NCBI GenBank assembly: GCA_021848545.1
Contig: JAJZUL010000037.1
Span: forward strand, 1-32,153
DNA length: 32,153 nt
Direction: 5' to 3'
From: Pseudomonadota bacterium
GTDB lineage: Bacteria > Pseudomonadota > Alphaproteobacteria > Rhodospirillales > Magnetospirillaceae
The notes beneath the pieces are model-generated. The model saw only the letters and a list, made by a program, of their open reading frames with translations, ran no database searches and was not told the origin of the DNA. Shown here piece after piece: positions 24,618 through 32,153 of this stretch. A program made the translations under genes and the position numbers. Numbering within the stretch: the stretch's first letter is position 1; each line of letters opens with the position of its first letter.

Positions 24618-26903
24618 TCACCCCGTCAGCGCGGCGAACAGCAGCGGCAGGCGTTCGGGCAGCGTTTCGACCCGATCGACGATGAAATAGCGGGAATCAC
24701 CGAAGATGCGCCGGACGTAATCGTCGCCCCTGCGGTCCAGATTGATGCAATAGGTATAGATGCCGTCCTGGTCCAGTTCCTGAACCGCCTTGTGGGCGTC
24801 TTCGATCAGGTGTTCGGGGTCGCTGACGTCCACGTCCGCCGGTTCGCCGTCGGTCAGCACCAGCATCAGTTTCTTCTCCGCGCGGCGTTGCGACAAGGTA
24901 TGCGCCGCATGGCGCAGCGCCGCCCCCATGCGGGTGGAATAGCCCGCGTCCATGGCGGCCAGGCGGCCCTTGACGATGTCGCCCCATTGTTCCGAATAGC
25001 CTTTGATGTGCTGGTAGCGGACCTCGTGGCGGGTGTTGGAGGAAAATCCGGCGATCGCCAGTTCGTCGCCCAGGCAATCGACCGCCCATCCCAACAGCGA
25101 CACCGCTTCCTGGCTGAGTTCGAGAATGGATTGGGAGCAGCCTTCGGGGATGTCGCCGACCGATTGCGACAGGTCCAGCAGCAGCATCACCGCGATGTCG
25201 CGTCCGTCGTGGCGATGGCTCATATTGATGCGCGGATCGGGTTGGGAGCCGGCCTTGTAGTCGATCAGCGAGCGGATCGCCACGTCCAGATCCAGCTCGG
25301 ACCCTTCCTCCTGATAGCGCACGCGCACGTATTGTTGCGGCTTCAGCAGGTCCAGGACCCGTTTCAGGCGCTTGGCCAGCAAAGCGTGCTTGGCCAGCAG
25401 GCCGTCGATGATCGCCGGGTTGCCGGCGGGATGCAGGCTTTCATACAGACTGACCCAGTCGGGACGGTAGCTGTTCGACTGGTAATCCCATTCCGGGTAG
25501 TGGCGGGGCGGCAGGCCCTGGTTTTCCGCTTCCTCGTCGATCTTCTTGCGGTTTTCCTGCTCGAAACTCTCTTCCTCGTCGCCGAGTTCGTAATATTTCC
25601 ACATGTGCCGATTGTCGTCGCGGTAATCCACTTCGGTATCGGTGAAGTACATGTTGGCCGACAAATCCTGTTGGCGGCGGGTCTTGGCGATGTAGGAAAT
25701 GGCCAGATCGGCGATTTCCTGGGTCGAGGATTGCCGGCCGTCGGCCATCAGGGCGTGAAAACGGCCCACATAATCCAGAATATCGGGGTTTTTGTAGGGG
25801 TGCTCGGCGTCCAGCATGGCGTAGGAGAACATGGCCAGACGGTGGCGGATGCATGACTGGATGGTGGGATCGCAATCCTCCTCGACGGGCTTGGGGTGCA
25901 GGACGATGAACAGATCGCGCAGGCCCGGATAGTCGCGCATGGCCAGATATTCGACGCGGGTGTCCTCGAAGATTTCCACGGCGACGCGCTGAAACGGGCT
26001 GTAATTATCGGCGAAGATCGGCGTGGTCCAGCGCCGGTGCGCCGCCATGTGCGCCAGCAGGCAGCGATAGCGGTCGGTTCCCTTGACCCGCAGCCCCATC
26101 ACGTCGTTGCGATAATCGTCATAAACGTCGGGGACCCGGTATCCGAGAGGATCGAAATAGGGCATGGGCTTGCGCAATTCGTCGAAGCCCAGGGAATAGG
26201 GCACGAACACATGCTCGTCTTCCCGCCACAGGCCCCGCATGTAAAAGGCCATCTTCCGTTCCACGTCGGCGAACAGGGTGCCGTGGCGTTCCCGTTGCAG
26301 CATGGCCTTGGAATCGGCCGATTGCAGGGTGAAATAATCCCGCTGACGCTCGGGATGGTGCTTGTAGTTCCGCGCCCCGTAGGCCACCCAGTTCTTCAAC
26401 CCCTCCATGGACAATTGGCTCAACAGATAGGGAATTTTCTCCAGAAGGTCCGGCAGGCCGGGGCTGGGGAGGGTGGCGTGAAAGCCGTGAATCGACCCGG
26501 TGGTCTTGTCCATGAAGTCGAAGACAAGGGCGACGTATTGGCAGAACAGTTCCTTCGAGCCCAAACGGCGGGACGCTTCGCCCAGGGATTGCAAAAAGGG
26601 CGGAATCGCCTTGCCGTTGGGGGTGCGCGACATTTTCCAGACGGCCTGGGCGACCCGTTCGATCACGTCCTCGCCCAGGGACTGGCCGATCGTCGGAAGA
26701 TCTTCCAGAAAGGTCTGAACCGGCTCGTAGCCGCGCCCGATCTTGCAGATCAGGGACGCGCCTTCCAGCAGGCTGTTGACCCCCGCCGGCGAAAGCCGGC
26801 GCATGGCATCCTCCATACAGCCGGCGAAGGCGGTATCGAGCTGCTCGAAGCCGCAGCTCAGATGCTGGCGCAGTTCGTTCAGTTGGTCTTGTGTCAGGCT
26901 CAT
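24618..26903 (-). CDS. cbbO: CbbO, von Willebrand A-domain subunit of RuBisCO activase
   Basis: A 761-residue protein that with CbbQ forms a RuBisCO activase: the AAA+ CbbQ hexamer remodels the enzyme to remove inhibitory sugar phosphates and CbbO acts as the substrate adaptor. The long N-terminal region is helical (NKHL-like blocks, e.g. FFE-type segment FQRVAVEIFEDTRVEYLAM near 320). The C-terminal VWA domain (about 565-761) has the MIDAS motif DLSQS (577-581) and LTDGEP. GAGGAAGAGGG upstream of 26903 supports the start. It lies 28 bp after cbbQ. Given the adjacent cbbM, this is the Q2O2-type pair that acts on form II RuBisCO. Confidence 0.95.
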   Translation of the reverse strand: MSLTQDQLNELRQHLSCGFEQLDTAFAGCMEDAMRRLSPAGVNSLLEGASLICKIGRGYEPVQTFLEDLPTIGQSLGEDVIERVAQAVWKMSRTPNGKAIPPFLQSLGEASRRLGSKELFCQYVALVFDFMDKTTGSIHGFHATLPSPGLPDLLEKIPYLLSQLSMEGLKNWVAYGARNYKHHPERQRDYFTLQSADSKAMLQRERHGTLFADVERKMAFYMRGLWREDEHVFVPYSLGFDELRKPMPYFDPLGYRVPDVYDDYRNDVMGLRVKGTDRYRCLLAHMAAHRRWTTPIFADNYSPFQRVAVEIFEDTRVEYLAMRDYPGLRDLFIVLHPKPVEEDCDPTIQSCIRHRLAMFSYAMLDAEHPYKNPDILDYVGRFHALMADGRQSSTQEIADLAISYIAKTRRQQDLSANMYFTDTEVDYRDDNRHMWKYYELGDEEESFEQENRKKIDEEAENQGLPPRHYPEWDYQSNSYRPDWVSLYESLHPAGNPAIIDGLLAKHALLAKRLKRVLDLLKPQQYVRVRYQEEGSELDLDVAIRSLIDYKAGSQPDPRINMSHRHDGRDIAVMLLLDLSQSVGDIPEGCSQSILELSQEAVSLLGWAVDCLGDELAIAGFSSNTRHEVRYQHIKGYSEQWGDIVKGRLAAMDAGYSTRMGAALRHAAHTLSQRRAEKKLMLVLTDGEPADVDVSDPEHLIEDAHKAVQELDQDGIYTYCINLDRRGDDYVRRIFGDSRYFIVDRVETLPERLPLLFAALTG

Positions 26904-26931
26904 CCGGCGCGCCCTCTTCCTCGCGTTTGAA

Positions 26932-27738
26932 TCAGGCGAAGACCGCGTCGATGGAATGCTTCAGCGTCGCGGTGATGTCGGCATCGTCGGAAATGGGGGC
27001 GACCAGCGCCATGCGGCAGGCTTCGTTGGGATTGATGCCCTGTTTCATCAGCCGGGCGGCATAGACCAGCAGGCGGGTGGAAATGCCCTCGTCCAGCCCG
27101 TGCCCCTTCAGGTTCCGGGCGATCTGGCCAATCTTCACCAGATTGCCGGCGACGGTCTCGTCCATGCCGGTTTCCCTGGTGATGATGGCGGTTTCCACCT
27201 TTTCGTCGGCATAGTCGAAGGTCAGGCCGGAAAAGCGCTGCTTGGTCGATTGCTTCAGATCCTTCATCAGGCTCTGATAGCCGGGGTTGTAGGAGATCAC
27301 CAACTGGAAGTCGGGATGGGCGTTGACCTGTTCGCCCTTCTTGTCCAGCGGCAGGGTGCGGCGGTGGTCGGTCAGCGGGTGGATGACCACGGTGGTGTCC
27401 TGGCGGGCTTCGACCACTTCGTCCAGATAGCAGATGGCGCCGATGCGCGCGGCCACGGTCAGCGGTCCGTCCACCCAGCGGGTGCCGTTGGCGTCCAACA
27501 GGTAACGCCCGACCAGATCGGACGCGGTCATGTCCTCGTTGCAGGCGACCGTGATCAGGGGCTTTTTCAGCCGCCACGCCATGTATTCGATGAAGCGCGA
27601 CTTGCCGCATCCGGTCGGCCCCTTGACCATGACCGGCAGGCGTTCGGCATAGGCCGCTTCGTAAAGCGCCACCTCGTTGCCGGTGGGCTGGTAGAACGGC
27701 TCGGTGGTGATCAGGTACTGCGCAACAACGTCGGACAT
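26932..27738 (-). CDS. cbbQ: CbbQ, MoxR-class AAA+ ATPase of RuBisCO activase
   Basis: A 268-residue AAA+ ATPase. Walker A GPTGCGKS is at residues 40-47, Walker B AICYLDEVVEA at about 101-111, sensor region FQLVISYNPGYQ (about 145-156), followed by the CbbQ/NirQ-type C-terminal helical domain (MKQGINPNEACRMALVAPISDD). AAAGG lies nine nt before the ATG at 27738 but directly against the ATG at 27747, so the shorter start is preferred. A terminator separates it from cbbM upstream, so it is probably expressed at a lower level than RuBisCO, and it is followed closely by cbbO. Confidence 0.95.
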   Translation of the reverse strand: MSDVVAQYLITTEPFYQPTGNEVALYEAAYAERLPVMVKGPTGCGKSRFIEYMAWRLKKPLITVACNEDMTASDLVGRYLLDANGTRWVDGPLTVAARIGAICYLDEVVEARQDTTVVIHPLTDHRRTLPLDKKGEQVNAHPDFQLVISYNPGYQSLMKDLKQSTKQRFSGLTFDYADEKVETAIITRETGMDETVAGNLVKIGQIARNLKGHGLDEGISTRLLVYAARLMKQGINPNEACRMALVAPISDDADITATLKHSIDAVFA

Positions 27739-27759
27739 GTCCGCCATCCTTTGAACAAC

Positions 27760-27805
27760 GAAAAAAACAAAACGGCCGGGAGCGTTGGTGTCCGCCCCCG
27801 GCCGT
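27760..27805 (-). terminator. Terminator between cbbM and cbbQ
   Basis: Minus strand: ACGGCCGGG (27805-27797) pairs with CCCGGCCGT (27780-27772) and is followed by TTTGTTTTTTTCG. It is placed to end most cbbM transcripts, with readthrough feeding cbbQO. Confidence 0.7.
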
Positions 27806-27857
27806 CATTGCATAAGCGGCCCGTCCCGGGCCTGCTCAGGCGCCGCGCGGGCTTGTC

Positions 27858-27893
27858 GCGTCTTCCGATCGATCGGGATCGATCGGAAGACGC
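27858..27893 (-). other. Long perfect hairpin just after cbbM
   Basis: A 17-bp perfect stem (27858-27874 with 27877-27893, arm GCGTCTTCCGATCGATC) around a 2-nt centre, 24 bp past the cbbM stop and without a T-run. It probably protects the 3' end of the abundant cbbM mRNA or sets differential expression in the operon. Confidence 0.6.
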
Positions 27894-27916
27894 TTTGCCT
27901 CAAAACCGAAGCGCGC

Positions 27917-29296
27917 TTACTTGTGCACGCCCAGCTTTTCACGCCAGCCCGGGTACAGCTTGTCGGCGTCGCCGGGGAAGCTTTCGAAGGCGCGGGCGAA
28001 CTCGCGATGTTCCTTCGCGAACTCGATCGGATCGGCGCCGGACTTCCAGCACTCGTAAGCCTGACGCAGGGAGATGGCCCCGGCCGCCGGGCTGTCGATG
28101 TGGCCGTAGGAGCCGCCGCCCGAGGTGTTGATCACGTTGGCGTGACCCAGGTTTTCGAAGAAGCCCGGCAGACGCAGCGCGTTCATGCCGCCCGAGATGA
28201 TCGGGGTGGTCGGCTTCATGCCCTGCCATTCCTGATGGAAGAACGGGCCGTCGGCGCTGTCGCGTTCGATCATGTAGGCGATGTTCTTGTCGGAGGCTTC
28301 GCCTTCCATCTTGCCATAGCCCATGGTGCCGACATGGATGCCCGACGCGCCCTGCATACGGGCCATCTTGGCCAGCACGAACGCGGTGTAGCCGCGCTTG
28401 GCCGACGGCGAGGTGACGGCGCCGTGACCGGCACGGTGATAGTGCAGGTACTGGTTGGGGAAGTAACGACGGGCGGTGGTCACCATGCCGGGGCCGCCGA
28501 CATAGCCGTCGACCAGGAAGGCCACCTTGTCGGCGTCGGGGCCGAAGGCTTCCAGGATGAATTCGCCGCGGGCGATCATTTCGCTGTGATCGTCGGCGGT
28601 GATGTTGGCCGAGAACAGCTTGGCCTCGCCGGTTTCATCCATGGCGCGCTTCATGGCGTCGTAGACCAGGGGAATGGTCTTGCGCATGGGCGAGAAGACC
28701 TGGTTGCCCTGCGGCTCGTCGTTCTTGATGAAGTCGCCGCCCAGCCAGAACTGATAGGCCGCGTGGGCGAAAGGCTCGGGGCGCAGGCCCAGCTTCGGTT
28801 TGATGATGGTGCCGGCGATGTAACCGCCATTGACCACCGGCCGGCCCAGGATGCGCCACAGATCGGAAATGTCCTTGGACGGACCATCGAACAGGCGCAG
28901 GTACTTCGGCGGCACGTAGAAGTCGAGCATCTTGGCGTAGGCGATGTCGCCCATGCCCTGGTTGTTGCCGATGGCCAGGGTCAGGAACGACACGATCATC
29001 GCGCGGCCGTCGATGATGTTGCGGTCGAACAGATCCACCGGATAGGCGATCTTCATCAGCTCTTTGGCTTCGTCGATGTGATAGACGAGCGCGTCGACGC
29101 CTTTGGTGAAGTCGTCGGTGGTGGACACTTCGACGTTGGTGCCGGTCGAGGATTCGGCGGCGAAGTGGGCGGCGGCCTCAAGATAGCCGTAGCCGGCCTT
29201 CGGCTTCATGGTGTAGGCGACCAGCACATGGTTGCCGCCGGCCAGCAGATTCTCTTCCTTGAGGGAGAGATCGGCGTAACGACTGGATTGATCCAT
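27917..29296 (-). CDS. cbbM: Form II ribulose-1,5-bisphosphate carboxylase/oxygenase
   Basis: A 459-residue form II RuBisCO fixing CO2 onto ribulose bisphosphate in the Calvin cycle. Catalytic K166 in [12 protein letters not shown], carbamylated K191 with D193 and E194 in [14 protein letters not shown], and the HYHRAGHGA histidine segment are all present, with the same numbering as R. rubrum RuBisCO. The N-terminal [10 protein letters not shown] is also like that enzyme. GGAAAGGA lies before the ATG. No form I genes and no small subunit are present. Regulation: cbbR is divergent and two CbbR-like sites lie in the 194-bp gap. CbbQ and CbbO downstream would keep it active. Confidence 0.98.
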   Translation of the reverse strand: MDQSSRYADLSLKEENLLAGGNHVLVAYTMKPKAGYGYLEAAAHFAAESSTGTNVEVSTTDDFTKGVDALVYHIDEAKELMKIAYPVDLFDRNIIDGRAMIVSFLTLAIGNNQGMGDIAYAKMLDFYVPPKYLRLFDGPSKDISDLWRILGRPVVNGGYIAGTIIKPKLGLRPEPFAHAAYQFWLGGDFIKNDEPQGNQVFSPMRKTIPLVYDAMKRAMDETGEAKLFSANITADDHSEMIARGEFILEAFGPDADKVAFLVDGYVGGPGMVTTARRYFPNQYLHYHRAGHGAVTSPSAKRGYTAFVLAKMARMQGASGIHVGTMGYGKMEGEASDKNIAYMIERDSADGPFFHQEWQGMKPTTPIISGGMNALRLPGFFENLGHANVINTSGGGSYGHIDSPAAGAISLRQAYECWKSGADPIEFAKEHREFARAFESFPGDADKLYPGWREKLGVHK

Positions 29297-29359
29297 TATT
29301 CGGGTCCTTTCCCCTGAACGTATCGCAAGCGCGGTTCGCGGTCCGCCGTCCTACCCCAT

Positions 29360-29372
29360 TGATTTTTAATCA
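29360..29372. promoter_or_regulatory. CbbR-like site 2
   Basis: TGATTTTTAATCA is a perfect 13-bp dyad fitting TNA-N7-TNA, about 65 bp upstream of the cbbM start, nearer the cbbM promoter than site 1. Confidence 0.45.
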
Positions 29373-29439
29373 TTATGAAGTGCGGCGGGCCAGTCCGTAT
29401 GCGCGTGGCAGAGACCCTAGTTTATGTCAGGGCAAAAAA

Positions 29440-29454
29440 TGAAATTTTATTTCA
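29440..29454. promoter_or_regulatory. CbbR-like site 1
   Basis: TGAAATTTTATTTCA is a dyad of 5-5-5 fitting TNAA-N7-TTNA, the CbbR/LysR consensus, 36 bp before the cbbR ATG, as expected for autoregulation plus activation of cbbM. Confidence 0.55.
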
Positions 29455-29490
29455 ATATGATCCCTATATATCTTTGTATATGATGCGGCC

Positions 29491-30399
29491 ATGCAGCCCA
29501 CGCTCCAGCAGCTCAAGCTTTTCGAATCGGTCGCCCGCAACAAGGGCTTCACCCGCGCGGCCAAGGAAGTGCATCTGAGCCAGCCCGCCGTCTCCATCCA
29601 GATCAAACGGCTGGAGGATCGCCTGGGCATGAAACTGTACGAGGCCGTGGGCAAGGATTTCGTCCTCACCAAGGCGGGGGAGGAGATATTCACCGCCGCC
29701 CGGGACGTGCTGGGGCGGCTGAATCAGTTGCGGGGCAGTCTTGATTCCCTGCGGGGCGAAACCGCCGGCCCGCTGCGGATTTCCGCCGTGACCTCGGCGA
29801 AATACTTCATGCCCTTTCTCATCGGCGAATTCGCCCGCCGCTACCCCCTGGTTCAGCCCACGCTGAACGCCACCAACCGCGCCGGGATCATGAGCCGGCT
29901 GCTGGCCTATCAGGACGATCTGTTCGTCACCGGCCGCGTCCCCAGCGACATCCCCGTCAACGCGGTCCCCTTTCTCGACAACGACATCGTCGCCATCGCC
30001 CGACCCGGCCACCCCCTGACCAAACAACGCCGAATCCCCCTGACCCGGCTGTTCCAGGAAAACATCCTGCTGCGCGAGGTCGGCTCCGGCACCCGCCAGG
30101 CCATCCTGTCTCTGGCCGATGAAAATGGCATCCACTTCACCCCCTACATGGAGCTCAATTCCAGCGTCACCGTCAAACAATCGGTGATGGCCGGCCTGGG
30201 AGTCGGATTCCAATCCGCCTTTTCCATCGAAATCGAACGAAAAGCCGGCCGCATCGCCGTCCTGGACGTCGACGGCCTGCCCCTCAAACGCCGCTGGTTC
30301 GCCGTCTATCCCACCAACCGCAGCCTGTCGCGCGCCGCCCAGTTGTTCGTCGAATTCCTCTCCGGCGAAGCCGCCGATTTTCTGGAGAATTTGGCGTAG
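29491..30399 (+). CDS. cbbR: LysR-type regulator CbbR
   Basis: A 302-residue LysR regulator. The N-terminal HTH (QLKLFESVARNKGFTRAAKEVHLSQPAVSIQIKRLEDRLG, about residues 7-46) and the co-inducer domain (about 92-295, PLRISAVTSAKYFMPFLIGEF) match CbbR proteins, which respond to Calvin-cycle metabolites. It is divergent from cbbM, the standard arrangement, with two dyads in between. The ATG at 29491 directly follows an AT-rich stretch. Confidence 0.93.
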   Translation: MQPTLQQLKLFESVARNKGFTRAAKEVHLSQPAVSIQIKRLEDRLGMKLYEAVGKDFVLTKAGEEIFTAARDVLGRLNQLRGSLDSLRGETAGPLRISAVTSAKYFMPFLIGEFARRYPLVQPTLNATNRAGIMSRLLAYQDDLFVTGRVPSDIPVNAVPFLDNDIVAIARPGHPLTKQRRIPLTRLFQENILLREVGSGTRQAILSLADENGIHFTPYMELNSSVTVKQSVMAGLGVGFQSAFSIEIERKAGRIAVLDVDGLPLKRRWFAVYPTNRSLSRAAQLFVEFLSGEAADFLENLA

Positions 30400-30485
30400 G
30401 CGGGGGATCGCGCTGGCGCGCGTGGGCTGACTTGGGCCGGGAGCGGTGGGGGGCAAGAACCAATCGGGCTGCCGCCCGCACCCGC

Positions 30486-30504
30486 TCGGGGCCTTGGGCC
30501 CCGA
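30486..30504. other. Hairpin in the 454-bp region after cbbR
   Basis: TCGGGGCC (30486-30493) pairs with GGCCCCGA (30497-30504) around TTG, a REP-like GC-rich hairpin without a T-run. The rest of 30400-30853 has no gene I can support. Codons ending at 30643 read like the C-terminus of a lost protein (DVDVIALHAAESDLRQILAF), and a perfect palindrome GTGGCAAA-T-TTTGCCAC lies at 30772-30788. Base composition falls from GC-rich to mixed at about 30600. Confidence 0.45.
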
Positions 30505-30853
30505 ACCCGATTCCATGGTCTTGGGGCACACCCGACGAAGTGTCCCCACCCTCGACGTGGACGTGATTGCGCTACACGCGGCCGAATCCGATCTGCGGCA
30601 AATCCTCGCCTTCATCGGCCAAAACAATAAAGAAGACCTTTGAATAAAGTGCACTGTCACCGGAATCAAGGGCTTGAATGCAGCGTCGCCTTTAGCCCGT
30701 ATTATTCACCAGCGCAGGCAAAATCCAGCCTAAAAGTGAGCGATCACAATGCGTTGACACGCATATGCGGTGTGGCAAATTTTGCCACAGGGGTAATTCG
30801 GGAACCCAGGCGTTCTCTCGCCTTCGCCCTACTCGGGAATAAGACGGGTTAAT

Positions 30854-32065
30854 TCACAGAAATGTAATCATCCGAATTGCATCCTCGACGCCATGACGAA
30901 CAGCCTCCGAGCCACTGGTCGCCTTAATTTCCGCAGGCAACGCCGCTAGCGTCTTTGCCGCCGTGTTCAGCCAAAAGACCAGAGCTGACCTTTCAGACAC
31001 GGTCATGTCGGCTCCCCTCGTCGAGACGAAGTGAGGAAGGCCTTCAAGAACCCTCACGGCATAGGACCGGTGGCTGTCCTCCGACAACATTCCGTTGATG
31101 CGTTCAAGGCGCTCCAGCACCTCATTCATCCGCGACACTTGGCGGCCGGCTGGTTCCTGGGTTGCCATCAGCAGAACGATCCGGAACGCCTGCGTATCGA
31201 TCTGATAGGTCTGAAAACCCTGCCTCTGTAAAGCCTTGTCATAGGCCGTATTAATATACTCCCAAGCTGCATCAAGTCTTGGAAGCTCTGACATGGCAAT
31301 CGCGTATTGAAGCCAGAACAGAGGTTCGTCAGTAATCCTGCCGTCGTAGCGGAGACGCTCATAAATACTTATTATAAGCGCGACGGTGTCGCCGCGTCGT
31401 TTAAGCTCCCTCCGCAGGTTCCCATATGTCATCATACTGGACATGAGAATACGGTAGCTACGTATTGCCTTGCGCTGCGCCGCCGCGAGCGTTACCTCGA
31501 CGACACAATCAGCAATTTCATCCGGTTGCAAGAATGCGTCGATGACGAATTCTGAGAAGATCGCCGACCGTGCCCGGAAGTCATCGGAAGAAACCTCAAA
31601 CACCTCGCCGGCCAAATCCTCGAGAGGTTTGAACTCGGCGAACGGGTCGATGCCGGTCACGACCCGGATGAAACTGGGCTCAATGGCTACCTGCGTCCCC
31701 GCGATTAACATGGTCATGACCAGCACGCGACGCCTAGTACGTGAGGAGAAGAGGGGCTGAAGCGTTCTTTCAATCCCATTGCGGATCGCCTGATTGGAGA
31801 ACATGTCAAGTAATATATCGCGCATCTCCAGCCTTCCAGACACATCGCGCGGGGCAGGCAGCCCTGATGACGAGCATAGACGGGCGAATGCTTCCAGATC
31901 AGGGCGGGAAAACTGATTGAGACTGATCCGACCGTAAGGTGTGGGCAGGGCCTTCGCCACCTCATGAAATCTGACCTCAAAAATGGCTGTGCGAATTTCT
32001 ACGACGAACTTTGCTCCCGGCAACTCTTGACTGAGTGAATTCAGTGCGTCTTGCGCCAGGGCTGT
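30854..32065 (-). pseudogene. 5'-truncated gene, C-terminal half of a putative STAND/NACHT-like P-loop ATPase
   Basis: The open frame runs from a stop at 32066-32068 to 30854 (about 403 codons) with no credible start; only a TTG at 32023 is available. The first residues already look like mid-protein sequence (LPGAKFVVEIRTAIFEVRFHEVA), resembling the sensor strand after Walker B in STAND ATPases, followed by RISLNQFSRPDLEAFARL (like the 'pL..ed...f' element), a likely winged-helix region (SRTRRRVLVMTMLIAG) and a helical-repeat C-terminus. No Walker motif remains. Composition is visibly less GC-rich than the rest of the window, a sign of transfer. It is probably a remnant of a defence or signalling ATPase; the assignment is by pattern memory and is uncertain. 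Confidence 0.45.
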
Positions 32066-32075
32066 TCAACGCTGA

Positions 32076-32153
32076 TCAGATAGCGGCATAGGCCAGGATG
32101 TGATCGAGGTTGATGGCTCCGGCCCAAAGGGCCTGGGCGACGTTGGTGACGCC
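32076..32153 (-). CDS. 3' end of an unidentified CDS, possibly a transposase
   Basis: Runs off the right edge. The last 25 codons read GVTNVAQALWAGAINLDHIL and then AYAAI before a TGA at 32078-32076. The stop is only about 10 bp from where the truncated ATPase frame begins, as if an insertion sequence had removed that gene's 5' end. I cannot assign a family from 25 residues. Confidence 0.35.
   Translation of the reverse strand, partial: GVTNVAQALWAGAINLDHILAYAAI

Overview
The window is GC-rich and reads as the chromosome of a Rhodospirillales-type alphaproteobacterium (Magnetospirillum/Phaeospirillum-like). This is inferred from GapR, the tilS-ftsH-folP order, and a form II RuBisCO with cbbQ, cbbO and a divergent cbbR. 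Active-site numbering of the RuBisCO matches that of Rhodospirillum rubrum. The genus is not proven.

Layout: 1-144 is a long-palindrome repeat (copy A). 145-529 has no protein gene but holds a promoter/terminator pair on the minus strand that could make a ~180-nt RNA. 530-4470 carries a lytic transglycosylase, otsB, rpmJ (minus; only 41 codons), an N-formylglutamate amidohydrolase-family protein, a Spy-like periplasmic protein and gapR. A second, unrelated inverted-repeat element (4501-4667) abuts folB-folK (minus). Next come a LuxR-type response regulator and a soluble hybrid histidine kinase (minus), then a CMD/AhpD-like protein coupled to an exported protein (plus), then an L,D-transpeptidase followed by a MepK-like endopeptidase (minus), a cell-wall pair also adjacent in E. 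coli.

12546-18094 (plus) is a UDP-sugar epimerase, tilS, ftsH and folP. Copy B of the palindromic repeat begins on the last base of the folP stop codon, inverted relative to copy A. Behind it lies the most unusual locus, 18387-20698: a PatG-type subtilase, the family that matures cyanobactin RiPPs, followed by a 97-residue peptide with eight cysteines. No other RiPP enzyme is visible. The protease gene has a hairpin with a T-run in its leader and a strong in-frame internal ribosome site that could yield the C-terminal PatG-like domain as a separate protein.

20758-22488 is a TetR regulator divergent from a zinc-less MDR oxidoreductase, with a promoter and operator between them. After a 636-bp intergenic stretch with a REP-like palindrome comes an OprO/OprP-family porin. 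24618-30399 is a CO2-fixation cluster: cbbO, cbbQ and cbbM on the minus strand, cbbR divergent, two CbbR-like sites in the control region, and a terminator plus long hairpin between cbbM and cbbQ. The right end looks like an accessory region: a visibly less GC-rich gene resembling the C-terminal half of a large P-loop (STAND/NACHT-like) ATPase has lost its 5' end, next to the 3' end of another CDS that may be a transposase.
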